Below the pieces are notes generated by a model that saw nothing but the letters and a program-made list of their open reading frames with translations, ran no database searches and had not been told where the DNA came from. The translations under genes were made by a program, and so were the position numbers. Below are positions 27,961-37,546 of a stretch of 63,210 bases of DNA, one piece after another. Numbering within the stretch: position 1 is the first letter of the stretch; the number at the start of each line of letters is the position of its first letter. Where the stretch lies: contig NVUB02000134.1 in the NCBI GenBank assembly GCA_002401775.2, forward strand, positions 1 through 63,210, read 5' to 3'. This stretch comes from Ectothiorhodospiraceae bacterium (GTDB lineage: Bacteria; Pseudomonadota; Gammaproteobacteria; SZUA-152).

Positions 27961-28350
27961 TCACTCGGGAACATTAAGCGTCACGCCCACCTTGCCGCCA
28001 GCTTTGTCAAAACCACCTGATATATCAACATTAATCAGTTCATGAGAATTAACCCAAACTTTTCCATCAAGGCTTGCCCAAGATTTATATAAATACATAT
28101 TGCGGTTTATGCTCACCATAATTTTTGATGTGACGTTTTCTTCGAAAACGGTTCCTTTAACCGAGAATTCAAAAGGAAACTTAATACCCGCCGGGATAAA
28201 AATAATAGGATCTTCCGACACCTCTTTCGTGTCTCCTATGGTTATTACCGGCATAGTTTCGATCAGGGATGACGCTGGTGCATTCATAGATACACACCCA
28301 ATCAGCAATAATATGTAACTACAAATAAAAATGGTTTTAATAAAGTTCAT
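27961..28350 (-). CDS. Small predicted lipoprotein
   Basis: The preferred start is the third of three ATGs near 28350, six bases after AAGGA, giving about 129 residues. The N-terminus MNFIKTIFICSYILLLIGC ends in a lipobox with Cys about 19, followed by VSM. The mature part is small and beta-rich with no family I recognise. It is AT-rich and stands alone between the glutamate-synthase-like and HxlR genes. Confidence 0.65.
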   Translation of the reverse strand: MNFIKTIFICSYILLLIGCVSMNAPASSLIETMPVITIGDTKEVSEDPIIFIPAGIKFPFEFSVKGTVFEENVTSKIMVSINRNMYLYKSWASLDGKVWVNSHELINVDISGGFDKAGGKVGVTLNVPE

Positions 28351-28552
28351 CATCATTCCTTTTAATGGTTCCGTAATATACAGAGACAGTGACACCTTAA
28401 ATTGAAAATAATTTCATCATCTTAGAGGCATTGTGAGAAAACGCTTTCCATGTTCAACCACAAACGCCGTACCACCTTGTTTTTGTGAAAAATTATAAAG
28501 CTTATACTGAAGGCCAGCCATTTTTATACCTTTATTTCGCGCTGTTTCGCCA

Positions 28553-28939
28553 TTATTCGGCTATCTTAACGCTAAAATTTTTATTATTTGAAATGATTTC
28601 AAGCATATTCTCTTCTATCCACCTATCCATGGCGCATATTTTTTCGCGTAAAGATTTTCCAAGCGATGTTAATTCATATTCAACATGTGGGGGTATTATT
28701 TGCATATCGTGTCGCGTTATGAGCTTTATGCTTTCCAGCTCACGTAGGGTTTGAGTCAGCATTTTTTGCGATATTCCTTCTACCAGCCGCATTAGCTCGC
28801 CGTTCCTTAAGTTTCTATCATCAAGAATATCAATGATTAATATGCTCCATTTTCCTGACACTCTATTCAGCAGGTAACGGGCAGGGCATTTTTCACGAAA
28901 CACATCTGGCGTTATGTTTTCTTTGGGTAATTCAAACAT
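28553..28939 (-). CDS. HxlR family transcriptional regulator
   Basis: A 128-residue winged-helix regulator. The family signature is visible: CPARYLLNRVSGKWSILI, the NGELMRLVEGISQKMLTQTLRELE recognition region (seen as GISQKMLTQTLRELE), and the wing segment with PPHVEYELTSLGKSL. Cys near residue 18 at the start of the first helix is where redox-sensing members (YodB, QorR types) carry their sensor thiol. It is transcribed away from an AhpD-like gene with a palindromic site in the shared region, so it probably represses that gene in response to electrophiles or oxidants. Inference only. Confidence 0.88.
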   Translation of the reverse strand: MFELPKENITPDVFREKCPARYLLNRVSGKWSILIIDILDDRNLRNGELMRLVEGISQKMLTQTLRELESIKLITRHDMQIIPPHVEYELTSLGKSLREKICAMDRWIEENMLEIISNNKNFSVKIAE

Positions 28940-29009
28940 ATTTCATCTCTTATAATTTCCAACGTGTTGCTGTCATTATCCAACACCGCCAACGGTTACC
29001 AAAAGGTGC

Positions 29010-29031
29010 GTACTATCTTTTAGAATAGTAC
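29010..29031. promoter_or_regulatory. Probable HxlR operator
   Basis: The arms GTACTAT and ATAGTAC are perfect inverted repeats separated by eight bases, in the 167-base divergent region between the HxlR gene and the AhpD-like gene. The half-site resembles the TACTAT type used by YodB-like HxlR members. It probably overlaps a promoter of the AhpD-like gene. Confidence 0.65.
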
Positions 29032-29106
29032 GGCAATAATATGACTACCGAAAGCCATCATTCATATTTTTTCGTTTCGTTTTATTCGATGAACTAGGAG
29101 TTGTTA

Positions 29107-29676
29107 ATGTCACAAATTACAAGTTTCACGCATTTTGAACCAAAAAATTCCCCCAGCGCTGTCAAGGAAGCCTTCAATGAGGCCACCGTACAATTTGGGG
29201 GCGTTATTAATCTTTTTAAAGTAATGGGGTGTGCGCCTAACGTGTTAACGGGTATTCTGGCCTTGAACAAAGAGGTCAATTCATCAACGGAGCTGGATAT
29301 TAAACTGACGGAACAAGTCGCCATGCTGACTTCTGCATTGAATCGATGTGATTACTGTGTCAATGTTCACATGAAAGTGGGTGAAGGAGCGAGTATAGAA
29401 CGCGAAGATTTGGTGCTCGCTATGAAAGCCAAGGCAAAGGATGCAAAAACACAGGCCTTGCTGACATTTACGGATGAGGTTGTTCGTCACCGGGGTATGG
29501 TGAGTAACGAAACACTACAAGCCGCCCAGCAAGCCGGATTCAGCAATAAAGCCTTACTGGAAACCATCGGTATTATCGGTATTTATACCACCCTTCAGTA
29601 TATTCGCCATGTGGCAAACCCTGAACATGACTTTCCTGACGTTCCTGAGTTTAATGCCGATTTACACGGCGCTTAA
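29107..29676 (+). CDS. AhpD-like carboxymuconolactone decarboxylase family protein
   Basis: A 189-residue all-helical protein of the AhpD/CMD superfamily. The active-site motif is RCDYCVNVHMKVG, a CxxC with the typical downstream His, near residues 80-90; catalytic relay residues are in the EQVAMLTSALN helix. Such proteins reduce peroxides or act as redox-linked isomerases. AGGAG lies six bases before the ATG at 29107, so this start is chosen over an upstream TTG at 29101. The neighbour to the left is a divergent HxlR regulator and to the right an ABM-like gene 74 bases later. Confidence 0.85.
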   Translation: MSQITSFTHFEPKNSPSAVKEAFNEATVQFGGVINLFKVMGCAPNVLTGILALNKEVNSSTELDIKLTEQVAMLTSALNRCDYCVNVHMKVGEGASIEREDLVLAMKAKAKDAKTQALLTFTDEVVRHRGMVSNETLQAAQQAGFSNKALLETIGIIGIYTTLQYIRHVANPEHDFPDVPEFNADLHGA

Positions 29677-29750
29677 CCATTCATCGACTATCGACCCATT
29701 CTAAAAATATTATCACACGTATACTGGAGTGCTATGTATGAGGGCTATGT

Positions 29751-30017
29751 ATGAATCAAACTAATACTGTTTTTGAAATTTTAAAATGGAAGTCAAAATC
29801 TGAAGTGTCTGATGAACAAATGATTTCAGCGGTAAACGTTATGGTGGCTGATTTAACAACGTTACAGGGTTTTTTGAATCAAACGCTGTATAAAGATAGT
29901 AACGGGTTCTGGGTAGATGTTTACTACTGGGAAACAGAACAAAATGCTCATGATTCCAACGGGGCCATGGCCGATAAAGCGTCTTTTAAAGATTTGATGG
30001 GACTTACTAGAGCCTGA
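29751..30017 (+). CDS. Small dimeric alpha-beta barrel protein, ABM-like
   Basis: An 88-residue protein with an alternating strand-helix pattern: VFEILKWKSKSE, a helix with MISAVNVMVADL, and WVDVYYWETEQNAHDS. This is the shape of antibiotic-biosynthesis-monooxygenase-like stress-barrel proteins. GAGG lies seven bases before the ATG. Probably co-transcribed with the AhpD-like gene, since the HxlR operator is upstream of both and the gap is short. Activity unknown. Confidence 0.65.
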   Translation: MNQTNTVFEILKWKSKSEVSDEQMISAVNVMVADLTTLQGFLNQTLYKDSNGFWVDVYYWETEQNAHDSNGAMADKASFKDLMGLTRA

Positions 30018-30205
30018 CAGTGTTTCTGTTGAAATTTTGAGCCCGCTACAAAGCTCTGGAGAATTGTTTTTTAAGAATGAATGACATTCCTTGAATGCTA
30101 TTTGCCTTGAATGCATTGTTTTTACAGTGGTTTAGAAACGGGTTGTGCCCGCGCGGATACTGAAATTCGTACATGATCTCCTACGGGCACAATCTACCGG
30201 CTCTT

Positions 30206-30592
30206 TTATTCGAACTCACCGTCCAGCCCATAGTCATGGGTGATTTCTTCACCCTTGGCGATGCTACGGAGAGCACACACTTCCAGGGTATCGTAATAGG
30301 CGGCGTTGGGTTTTGGGTTGTGATTAATAAACCGGAAATCACACTCAACGCGAAAGCCCTTGTCTTCTTCTACCCATAATACATACGGGCCATTGCGCTT
30401 GGTCCAAAAACCAGAGACGGTGCCGAGCACTTCACCCTTGGTGATGCGGCGAGACGCAAACAAGCCTTTACCGTGGATGGGGCTATCATCCGCGTAGGTG
30501 GCGGACATTTTCTCAACGGTTTTCTTAACCGCCTTTTTGATTGTGTTATTAACCGGTGATTTTTTTGTTTTGCTTGCCGTTTTTTTAGCCAT
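30206..30592 (-). CDS. SET-domain protein
   Basis: A 128-residue protein with a lysine-rich N-terminal tail (about 28 residues, KKTASKTKKS and KKAVKKTVEK) and a compact SET domain. Visible features are SPIHGKGLFASRRITKGE, the FINHNPKPNA segment matching the RFINHSC-type SAM-binding motif, and EITHDYGLDGEFE, where the conserved Tyr of the catalytic site falls. It is a likely protein lysine methyltransferase; bacterial SET proteins have few known targets. AGGA is seven bases before the ATG. Convergent with the ABM-like gene. Confidence 0.85.
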   Translation of the reverse strand: MAKKTASKTKKSPVNNTIKKAVKKTVEKMSATYADDSPIHGKGLFASRRITKGEVLGTVSGFWTKRNGPYVLWVEEDKGFRVECDFRFINHNPKPNAAYYDTLEVCALRSIAKGEEITHDYGLDGEFE

Positions 30593-30686
30593 GAAAACTT
30601 CCTGTATAGTTAGAAGATAACGAATCAGTAGAAAAGGATACCCGTTTCATGAATGCCAGCAGCACGACTAAAATTCGTGAAAAACT

Positions 30687-31244
30687 TCACGTATGTGCGG
30701 TAACGTGCGGCATGTTGTAAGCCATGTTGGGGTCTACCGGCACGGGGATAATATCAAACTGCATACTGGCCAGGTCTCCCATTACGTAAGTCGGCTGCGC
30801 ACCCACTCCCGCGACAGTGCCGGGATTGACGAACAATGTTTGAGAACCGGTAATGGTGGTGATAGTGTCAATTTCGGCACAGTGGTCATGACCGCAACAC
30901 ACTATGTCCCAATCACCCGTCACTCCCAAAGCACGGGCGTAATGGGGATAATGTACGATGAAAATTTTACGCCCCGCTAACTCCATGCCAACATCCTGCC
31001 CATGATATTCGATCACACTATCCGGCTCACTAGAAAGTTTGGATGTGGCATACAGATCACCCGTGTTGTTACCGTGGATGACGTGTACCGGCAATCCAAA
31101 TTTTTGAAGCACTCGCAAAGTGGTCGGCGCAACCACGTCACCACAGTGCAATACGGCTTCTGCACCGCGTTGTTTGGCGTCTTTTACTGCGATTTCTAAT
31201 AAGCGACGGTTGTCATGACTATCGGATACGATACAAATTTTCAT
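30687..31244 (-). CDS. YfcE/MJ0936-type metallophosphoesterase
   Basis: A 185-residue calcineurin-like phosphodiesterase. The metal-ligand motifs run in order: SDSHDN (D-x-H), LHCGDVV (GDxV), IHGNNTGD (GNxD-like, here GNN), CCGHDHCAE (GHxH-like), and FVNPGTVAG. These match the small YfcE class that cleaves phosphodiesters in vitro. The substrate in vivo is unknown. AAGAG lies seven bases before the ATG. It is 77 bases before the inorganic pyrophosphatase gene in the same direction. Confidence 0.85.
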   Translation of the reverse strand: MKICIVSDSHDNRRLLEIAVKDAKQRGAEAVLHCGDVVAPTTLRVLQKFGLPVHVIHGNNTGDLYATSKLSSEPDSVIEYHGQDVGMELAGRKIFIVHYPHYARALGVTGDWDIVCCGHDHCAEIDTITTITGSQTLFVNPGTVAGVGAQPTYVMGDLASMQFDIIPVPVDPNMAYNMPHVTAHT

Positions 31245-31321
31245 TGCGTTACTCTTTTGTAAAAACCCACTTTTACCTACAATTTATACCCCTTCTCCCC
31301 GGAGGGGAGAAGGGGTAAGTA

Positions 31322-31870
31322 TTAGAAGGCTGGTTTTTCAGGTGCGGTTTTGTAACGTTCTACGGAAGCCATAATTTCTGCCTTGGCTTCATCAATGCCG
31401 ACCCATCCGTCAATCTTCACCCATTTGTTGTTTTCGAGATCTTTATAATGCTCAAAGAAATGGGATATTTGTTGAAGCAACAAGGGTTCCATGTCGTCCA
31501 ATGTTTTAACACCACGATACTGCACGGCCAGCTTGTCCACAGGCACGGCGAGAATTTTCGCGTCGATGCCGGACTCATCAGTCATTTGTAACATACCGAC
31601 GGGACGACAGCGAATAACAGACCCGCTGATCAGTGGTGTCGGGGTCACAACCAGAACATCGGTTGCATCACCGTCATCAGACAACGTACGAGGCACGTAG
31701 CCGTAGTTGCAGGGATAAAACATCGCGGTGTTCATAAAACGGTCGACGAACATAGCGCCAGTGTCTTTGTCGACTTCGTATTTCACAGGATCACTGTGCG
31801 ATGGAATTTCGATGATGACATTGATTTCATTAGGTACATCTACACCTGAGTTTACTCGGTCAAGATTCAT
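31322..31870 (-). CDS. ppa: Inorganic pyrophosphatase, family I
   Basis: A 182-residue soluble pyrophosphatase hydrolysing PPi to two phosphates. The signature is intact: [14 protein letters not shown] (active-site Glu and Lys), [13 protein letters not shown] (Tyr residues), and [12 protein letters not shown], corresponding to the DGDPxDVLV Mg-binding loop, with Ala in place of Pro. Other conserved parts, such as [14 protein letters not shown], are present. GGGAGC precedes the ATG by eight bases. It is adjacent to hppA, divergent, so two ways of removing PPi share one region. Confidence 0.95.
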   Translation of the reverse strand: MNLDRVNSGVDVPNEINVIIEIPSHSDPVKYEVDKDTGAMFVDRFMNTAMFYPCNYGYVPRTLSDDGDATDVLVVTPTPLISGSVIRCRPVGMLQMTDESGIDAKILAVPVDKLAVQYRGVKTLDDMEPLLLQQISHFFEHYKDLENNKWVKIDGWVGIDEAKAEIMASVERYKTAPEKPAF

Positions 31871-32286
31871 TGGATTCTGCTCCCTGCTATTGCAGTATAT
31901 TGGATATTTAATGGTTTAAAGGTCACTTATTTAGTGACAGTTATGGTTACTTTTGTAACTAATTAGTCTATTACTTTTAACAGATGCCTAATCATGGTGT
32001 TTTATTTAAAGTACCTGCCTGCAAAAGTGCCTGCCTGCATTTGCTTTACTGAAGCTGCCAATCGGCAACTGAAAAAACAAACAAGGGGCCGACATGTCGG
32101 CCCCTCTAAAACAGACGCACTTCAGTCACCGTGCGCGATGTGGCTTGATTATACCGCAGTTGGGATAGCCGAGAAACCAAGGGAGAGTCGGGAGATTATT
32201 CAAACTTCTACGTTATCGACCCTCAACTAAGGTCGGCGCAACCCAGCAGCAACCAAACAACAATTAAAAAGGGAGTCGTAGTCGAC
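31871..32286. other. Divergent ppa-hppA promoter region
   Basis: A 416-base region between two divergent pyrophosphate genes. It includes a 20-bp palindrome with a T tail for minus-strand transcripts (32072-32104). A 78-codon frame at 31994-32230 spans it, but it contains the palindrome and looks non-coding. Confidence 0.6.
32072..32104 (-). terminator. Minus-strand terminator in the hppA leader
   Basis: The palindrome GGGGCCGACATGTCGGCCCC (32085-32104) is perfect. Read on the minus strand it is followed by TTGTTTGTTTTTT, the layout of a Rho-independent terminator. No annotated minus-strand gene ends there, so it either insulates ppa from antisense transcripts or ends an unrecognised small RNA from the hppA leader. 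Confidence 0.7.
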
Positions 32287-34290
32287 ATGGATATCACGCT
32301 GGCACCACCGATTTTAGGCGTTATGGGGCTTTTTATCGCGCTAATACTCTATATCGCGGTCAAAAGAAGAGATCCCGGCGAGGGTAAAGTCGCGGAAATC
32401 GGCGAAGCCATCCATCTCGGCGCCATGGTGTTCATTAAACGTGAGTATTCACTGCTGGGGATGTTTGCGGGTGTTATTACTGTCCTTCTCTATTTTTCTC
32501 TGGGCCTGCATACCGCGGTTGCCTTTGTTGTAGGTGCGGTGTGTTCCGCTTCGGCGGGTTACATCGGCATGTACACGGCCACCCAGGCGAATACCCGCAC
32601 CACCATTGCCGCGCACAATGAAGGCGCTGCTTCTGCCTTAACGGTCGCCTTTTTTGGTGGTTCTATTATGGGCATGACGGTCGCCTCCGTAGGGTTAATT
32701 GGCCTTGGCACGCTGTATTTGTTTTTTGGTGGTGATCCAGAAACAACGCACGTCATTCACGGCTTTGGCATGGGCGCCTCTACCGTTGCGTTGTTTTCCC
32801 GCGTTGGTGGTGGCATTTTTACTAAAAGCGCCGATGTGGGTGCGGACTTAGTCGGTAAAATCGAAGCCGGTATTCCTGAGGATGACCCCCGCAACCCCGG
32901 TGTTATTGCCGATAATGTTGGCGATAACGTGGGCGACGTAGCCGGCATGGGATCGGATATTTTTGAATCTTATTGCGGCTCAATTATTGCCACCATCGCC
33001 ATCGCTTCCACCATGGCCGTTGACATTATGGACCCGCTTGGCCAACAACAGTCGCTTATGTTTCTGCCCCTCGCATTGGCCTCGGTGGGTTTACTCTGTT
33101 CGGTAATGGGCATTTTGCTGGTTAAAACATTTTCCGCAAGATCACCAGAAGTTGCATTGCGCATTGGCACCATGGGAGCGGCGGTGCTGTTTATCATCGC
33201 GGCATTTTTTGTCATTACCGCCATCGGCATTAGCACCAGAGTCTGGGGAGCGGTTCTGGTCGGCGCCTTGGGCGGCATCATCATCGGACTGGTCACCGAA
33301 TATTACACGGCCGGCCCTCCGGTGCGACACATCGCTAAATCGGGTGAAACGGGGCCCGCGACGGTGATGATTACGGGGCTGTCTGTCGGTATGCAGTCAG
33401 TGGTCGCTCCTTTGTTAACGATTGCTGCCATCATTTTAATATCCACCAACCTGGTTGGCCTCTACGGTGTGGGTATTGCCGCCGTCGGTATGTTGGCAAC
33501 GGTGGGCATCACCATGGCCATTGATGCCTATGGCCCTGTAGCAGACAACGCCGGTGGCATCGCTGAAATGGCGGGGCTAGGTGAAGAAACACGTAAAATC
33601 ACCGACTCTCTCGATGAGCTGGGTAACACTACCGCCGCCATCGGCAAAGGCTTCGCCATCGGCGCTGCCGCCCTTGCGGCGCTGGCGATTATTGCCGCCT
33701 TTGTGGAAGTGGTATCCGCCAACATAAGTGACTTTGATCTGCAACTCACCAATCCTAACGTACTCGCGGGCATGTTTATCGGTGGCATTTTCCCCATGCT
33801 GGTGAGTTCATTAACGATGACCGCAGTAGGCGATGCCGCCTTTGAGATGATCCACGAAATACGCCGTCAATTTCGGGAGATACCCGGCATCATGGACGGT
33901 AGCGGCAAACCAGACACCGCGCGTTGTATCGATATCGCCACCACGGCGGCATTGAAAAAGATGATTCTTCCCGGCGTACTCGCCGTTGCCGCGCCGCCCG
34001 TGGTCGGCTTTAGTTTAGGCGCCGAAGCATTAGGTGGCATGTTGGGTGGCGCATTACTCGCCGGCGTCATCATGGCGTTGATGATGGCCAACGCAGGAGG
34101 CGCTTGGGATAATGCCAAAAAATATGTCGAAAAAGGTAATCTTGGCGGCAAGGGTTCCGACGTGCATACGGCTTGCGTGGTAGGCGATACCGTTGGTGAT
34201 CCGTTCAAAGACACCTCCGGCCCGGCGATGAACATCCTCATCAACGTATTAGCCATTGTTTCTTTGGTGATCGCGCCGTTGCTACAATAA
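32287..34290 (+). CDS. hppA: Membrane-bound pyrophosphatase (PPi-driven cation pump)
   Basis: A 667-residue integral membrane pump with about 16 helices that couples PPi hydrolysis to H+ (or Na+) export. The catalytic motif [11 protein letters not shown] (near residue 180) and the [16 protein letters not shown] block (near 210) are present, as is [12 protein letters not shown] (near 420). At the position that separates subclasses the sequence reads [10 protein letters not shown]: alanine rather than lysine, as in K+-dependent members. The ion pumped cannot be settled by eye. Ribosome-binding GGGAG lies 11 bases before the ATG. It pairs with pfp and ppa in this window. Confidence 0.95.
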   Translation: MDITLAPPILGVMGLFIALILYIAVKRRDPGEGKVAEIGEAIHLGAMVFIKREYSLLGMFAGVITVLLYFSLGLHTAVAFVVGAVCSASAGYIGMYTATQANTRTTIAAHNEGAASALTVAFFGGSIMGMTVASVGLIGLGTLYLFFGGDPETTHVIHGFGMGASTVALFSRVGGGIFTKSADVGADLVGKIEAGIPEDDPRNPGVIADNVGDNVGDVAGMGSDIFESYCGSIIATIAIASTMAVDIMDPLGQQQSLMFLPLALASVGLLCSVMGILLVKTFSARSPEVALRIGTMGAAVLFIIAAFFVITAIGISTRVWGAVLVGALGGIIIGLVTEYYTAGPPVRHIAKSGETGPATVMITGLSVGMQSVVAPLLTIAAIILISTNLVGLYGVGIAAVGMLATVGITMAIDAYGPVADNAGGIAEMAGLGEETRKITDSLDELGNTTAAIGKGFAIGAAALAALAIIAAFVEVVSANISDFDLQLTNPNVLAGMFIGGIFPMLVSSLTMTAVGDAAFEMIHEIRRQFREIPGIMDGSGKPDTARCIDIATTAALKKMILPGVLAVAAPPVVGFSLGAEALGGMLGGALLAGVIMALMMANAGGAWDNAKKYVEKGNLGGKGSDVHTACVVGDTVGDPFKDTSGPAMNILINVLAIVSLVIAPLLQ

Positions 34291-34779
34291 AAACAATGTA
34301 CGAGGAGAAAATAAGGTTGCACAAAGCAACTTTTTACTCAAAATTTAATAGTACTGACCCGTTACTAAAATGTCGCGCTTCGTATTTCGCGAGTTTAAGT
34401 TCGCTAGCTTAAGTTCACTGGCTTATCTGTCATATAGCAGGGTTGATGCGATTAACCCCATGATTTTCAACCTCTCTTTCGACATTACAGATTGACCCGG
34501 CAAGACGATAATACCTTAACGGGACAGCACTGAAAATTTAACGCTATTTACTAATGAGTAAGCTTGGCGCTGTTACCATCTGACATTTACCGGGCTCTGC
34601 AAATTGACGATAAAAAGTCAGGATTTTCTTTCCTTTCGCGCGTTTTTACGGCTATTTCACCTCACACTTACTCACTCATTTTGCCGTTTTGGTCAATAAC
34701 CGTTGCCCTTCACCTGTTTTAAAACGATCACACACAGTATTCTATCCGCCACGTAGACACTCAACCTAAAATAATTGGC
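34291..34779. other. Gap after hppA with a repeat of the TTAACGGGACAGCACTG family
   Basis: No gene. At about 34491-34532, a GACCCGGCAAGACGATAATAC-like stretch ends in TTAACGGGACAGCACTG (34516-34532), the tail shared with the 60051, 60314, 13198 and 43261/43403 copies. The remainder looks ordinary. Confidence 0.6.
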
Positions 34780-35898
34780 ATGTCCCTATTACACGCTCTT
34801 AAAAATATCGATGATTTTTGTCATGGCTTATCCCGCTCCAAGTCTGTGCTGTTTGAAGTCATGAACGGTTTTGGCTTTGAATGTCAGGCTCCGGTTATCA
34901 ACGCTTTGCGAGCCTATCCTCATATTAATGTTGGCATTACCACGTCTGGCCTCGGAGACGAAGCGTTAACCCAGGCACACATCATGGCATCCGACCATGG
35001 GCAGTATTTCATCGCGCCCAAAAAAGCAACCTGGAAAAAATGGGATTTGGTCATTTGCACAGATGCACGGGGTGTTTGGTACCAAAGAAACCATAAAACG
35101 GCTTATTTGCAACATGGAATCTCTGGCCGGGGAAACTATCCCTATGATGGCAATCCCTCCGCTACCGGAAACCACCAGAGTTTTGATTATTTGTTTGCAT
35201 CATCCATCGATATAGCCCGTCACTGCGTGAAACAAATGCCTCAGCTTAGCGATACAACGGATATTCGCATTGTGGGCTTTCCATTACTGGACTCGGGCTT
35301 CAATAAAGGTACATCGACGTCATTGCCGTCTCCCTTCCCGAGTACCAACAAGCCCACTGTTCTTTTCTGTAGCCATTGGGATCAATACTCCCTGCTTAAA
35401 ACCATTGGCCACGATGTACTTACGCTGCTTTCACAACAACGCCACTATAACGTGCTACTTACCGCCCACCCTTACAACTGGGACAGGGAAGAAATGTTGT
35501 TTACAGAGCACAAAGACTGGAAAGCATACTTTCAGGGGTTCGCCCAACACGAGCACGTACATTTTATCCCTGAGCCCAACATCACCCGAGTGATGCCTCT
35601 GGTAGACCTGCTCATATCCGACCATAGCTCAAGCAGTATCGAATACTGCGCGCTCGACACGCCCGTTTTTCGTTTCCATCATCCACAAATGCCAATGATT
35701 GACACTGACCTCTCTCACCTCATCAACAAGGCCACACAAGCTTTCCAGTCGGCGATAGAACTACAGCAGTTATTGCAAAAGGGAATTGTGGCGGGTACAC
35801 AACGAGCCGAGCGAGAACAGCTCAGCCAATATTGCTATGTAAATCCAGGCGCGGCTGCCGATGCTACTGCAAAAGAAGTGGTAACAATATGTGGGTAA
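34780..35898 (+). CDS. CDP-glycerol glycerophosphotransferase-like protein
   Basis: A 372-residue GT-B-like protein. It resembles the TagB/TagF family in the YLQHGISGRG segment (near residue 108), the conserved LFCSHWDQYS and HPYNWDRE segments, and most clearly DLLISDHSSSSIEYCALDTPV (seen as LISDHSSSSIEYCALD), the counterpart of the family's DYSS-F/IEY-LL-PI nucleotide-binding motif. Members transfer glycerol phosphate or similar polyol phosphates to cell-surface polymers. Substrate and partner genes are unknown. No ribosome-binding site is visible before the ATG, so the start is uncertain. Confidence 0.7.
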   Translation: MSLLHALKNIDDFCHGLSRSKSVLFEVMNGFGFECQAPVINALRAYPHINVGITTSGLGDEALTQAHIMASDHGQYFIAPKKATWKKWDLVICTDARGVWYQRNHKTAYLQHGISGRGNYPYDGNPSATGNHQSFDYLFASSIDIARHCVKQMPQLSDTTDIRIVGFPLLDSGFNKGTSTSLPSPFPSTNKPTVLFCSHWDQYSLLKTIGHDVLTLLSQQRHYNVLLTAHPYNWDREEMLFTEHKDWKAYFQGFAQHEHVHFIPEPNITRVMPLVDLLISDHSSSSIEYCALDTPVFRFHHPQMPMIDTDLSHLINKATQAFQSAIELQQLLQKGIVAGTQRAEREQLSQYCYVNPGAAADATAKEVVTICG

Positions 35899-36008
35899 AG
35901 GTAAGTAGAGTGAAATCACACAGGAAGGATTACAGACTCGATAATGTCCAGTAGCGGTATTGGCAGAAAGCATCTGCCAATACCGTTCAGCAGGGGTTCA
36001 GATTGCCA

Positions 36009-36773
36009 TCAACAAAATCCACAATCGCGTGAACGTAGTTTTGCTTTGATATGCCCCTGTGCAGCAGCGGACTTATACCATTGCAGAGCAACTTTTTTAT
36101 TTTTCCTCACACCTCGACCTTTGTTATACAATTCACCCAGGTTGTACTGGGCATCGGCATACCCCTGTTCGGCAGATTGGCTAAACCATTTTACGGCCTG
36201 TTTATAATCACGACTCACCCCTCTTCCTTTAAGGAAGTTCAACCCGTTTTCATAAGCGGCCGATGCGCTTAATTCCGGGCTTTTTATCATTTCACTGGAC
36301 AGTTTTGCCAGTGTCAGCTTTGCGGTTTTATGCCCTTGGTCTGCCGCCAGGCCATACCATTTCAGTGCCGTTTTGTGATTTTTTTTAACGCCTTGTTGAC
36401 CGGATTGATACAACGAACCTAATAGGTATTGAGAGGGCGAGTATCCCTTATTTGCAGCCAGTGTGATGTATTTTATCGCATTGGCAGGGTCAGCCTTAGC
36501 AACATCGCCCTTCATGTAAATTTTTCCTAAGCGATGCGAGGCCAGGTAATATCCTTGCTGTGAAGATTCACTCAGCAAAGAGAGCCCTGATTTGTTATCT
36601 TTTTTAACGCCCTCACCTTGCAAATACATCAAGCCAAGTGTGTACTGAGCATTCGGAGATTGTTCATATTTAATCTCTTCAAACACATCATCCGTTAAAT
36701 CATCAGTAGCGAGGGCCAACATTGGAAGTGTGACCAGAATGGTTCCAAAAACTATTTTTCCTATATTCATCAT
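36009..36773 (-). CDS. Exported Sel1-repeat protein
   Basis: A 254-residue protein with a signal peptide (IGKIVFGTILVTLPMLALA) and six or so Sel1-like repeats, each about 36 residues with the pattern AQYxLGxLYxxGxGVxKxxxxALxWYxxAAxQG; examples are QYLLGSLYQSGQQGVKKN and AQYNLGELYNKGRGVRKN. Such repeats form helical solenoids that bind other proteins; no enzymatic part is present. Periplasmic location is predicted. Two ATGs occur at the start (MMN); the second would be 36770. Confidence 0.85.
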   Translation of the reverse strand: MMNIGKIVFGTILVTLPMLALATDDLTDDVFEEIKYEQSPNAQYTLGLMYLQGEGVKKDNKSGLSLLSESSQQGYYLASHRLGKIYMKGDVAKADPANAIKYITLAANKGYSPSQYLLGSLYQSGQQGVKKNHKTALKWYGLAADQGHKTAKLTLAKLSSEMIKSPELSASAAYENGLNFLKGRGVSRDYKQAVKWFSQSAEQGYADAQYNLGELYNKGRGVRKNKKVALQWYKSAAAQGHIKAKLRSRDCGFC

Positions 36774-37546
36774 TCAAACCCAACCGTATCGTGTAACAAT
36801 GTCTATCCATGGAGATATTACTTCGATCCATTTTCTGTTCTGAACACGCTTAAAATGTATCCTAAAAATAGTTTTTGAAGGTTTTTTAAGCCGTTGGAAA
36901 GCAACTAAACGTAACTAAAAGTAACTATGCTTTCTTCCCACAGACCTTATCGGTTAATTTCGCCCAATGTTCAGTACTGTGTCACAAAAACATAACGATT
37001 TCCGGCATTTATTGGCATATAAAATATTCTACACGCTAAATTCCATACGCCACACTGATAACACACTGCTCCATAAACACTCTTGAAAAAGACTCATAAG
37101 CCTATTAAAACATCGTTTAAACTCATTTTTGCCTCCAAGGTATCTCCATCGAGACATATATAGTGCATTTCACCCCCCCTAACGGTCGAAGAACTACCCT
37201 CGGCAACGAATAATCTTTCAGTGCAGCCACCACTAACAAGAAGACAGGCGCCTATAAACCAGATAAAAAAACAACGGCTCTTCCGTTAGGTGAATATATT
37301 CTTTTCTGAAGAATGTTCTGAAAACAATCTCGAATACACGAGAGAAGGCACGCCCATTACAGTCAATACAAATACATCAATGGCTGTGAGTTACCCTCAC
37401 CTTATTCAATGCTGCCCTAGATCACTACCAACCCTTTTGTATTTCTTCGTCTTCATTTACCCCAAAACACTTTCGGGATATCGGAACATCGGAACATCCT
37501 TCACCACGACAACGCTACCTTACCTTTCTTGTGCTAAGTCAAATCC
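36774..37546. other. Long gap between Sel1-repeat gene and pfp
   Basis: About 770 bases with no convincing gene. The 37290-37640 frame is short, overlaps the end of pfp and has no family features. At about 36899-36928 the sequence has tandem units of the type AACTAAACGTAACTAAAAGT. Both flanking genes are on the minus strand, so this includes the upstream region of the Sel1 gene. Confidence 0.5.

Noticed and set aside
31994-32230. 78-codon frame in the hppA leader
   Set aside because: It contains the terminator-like palindrome and shows no protein-like pattern.
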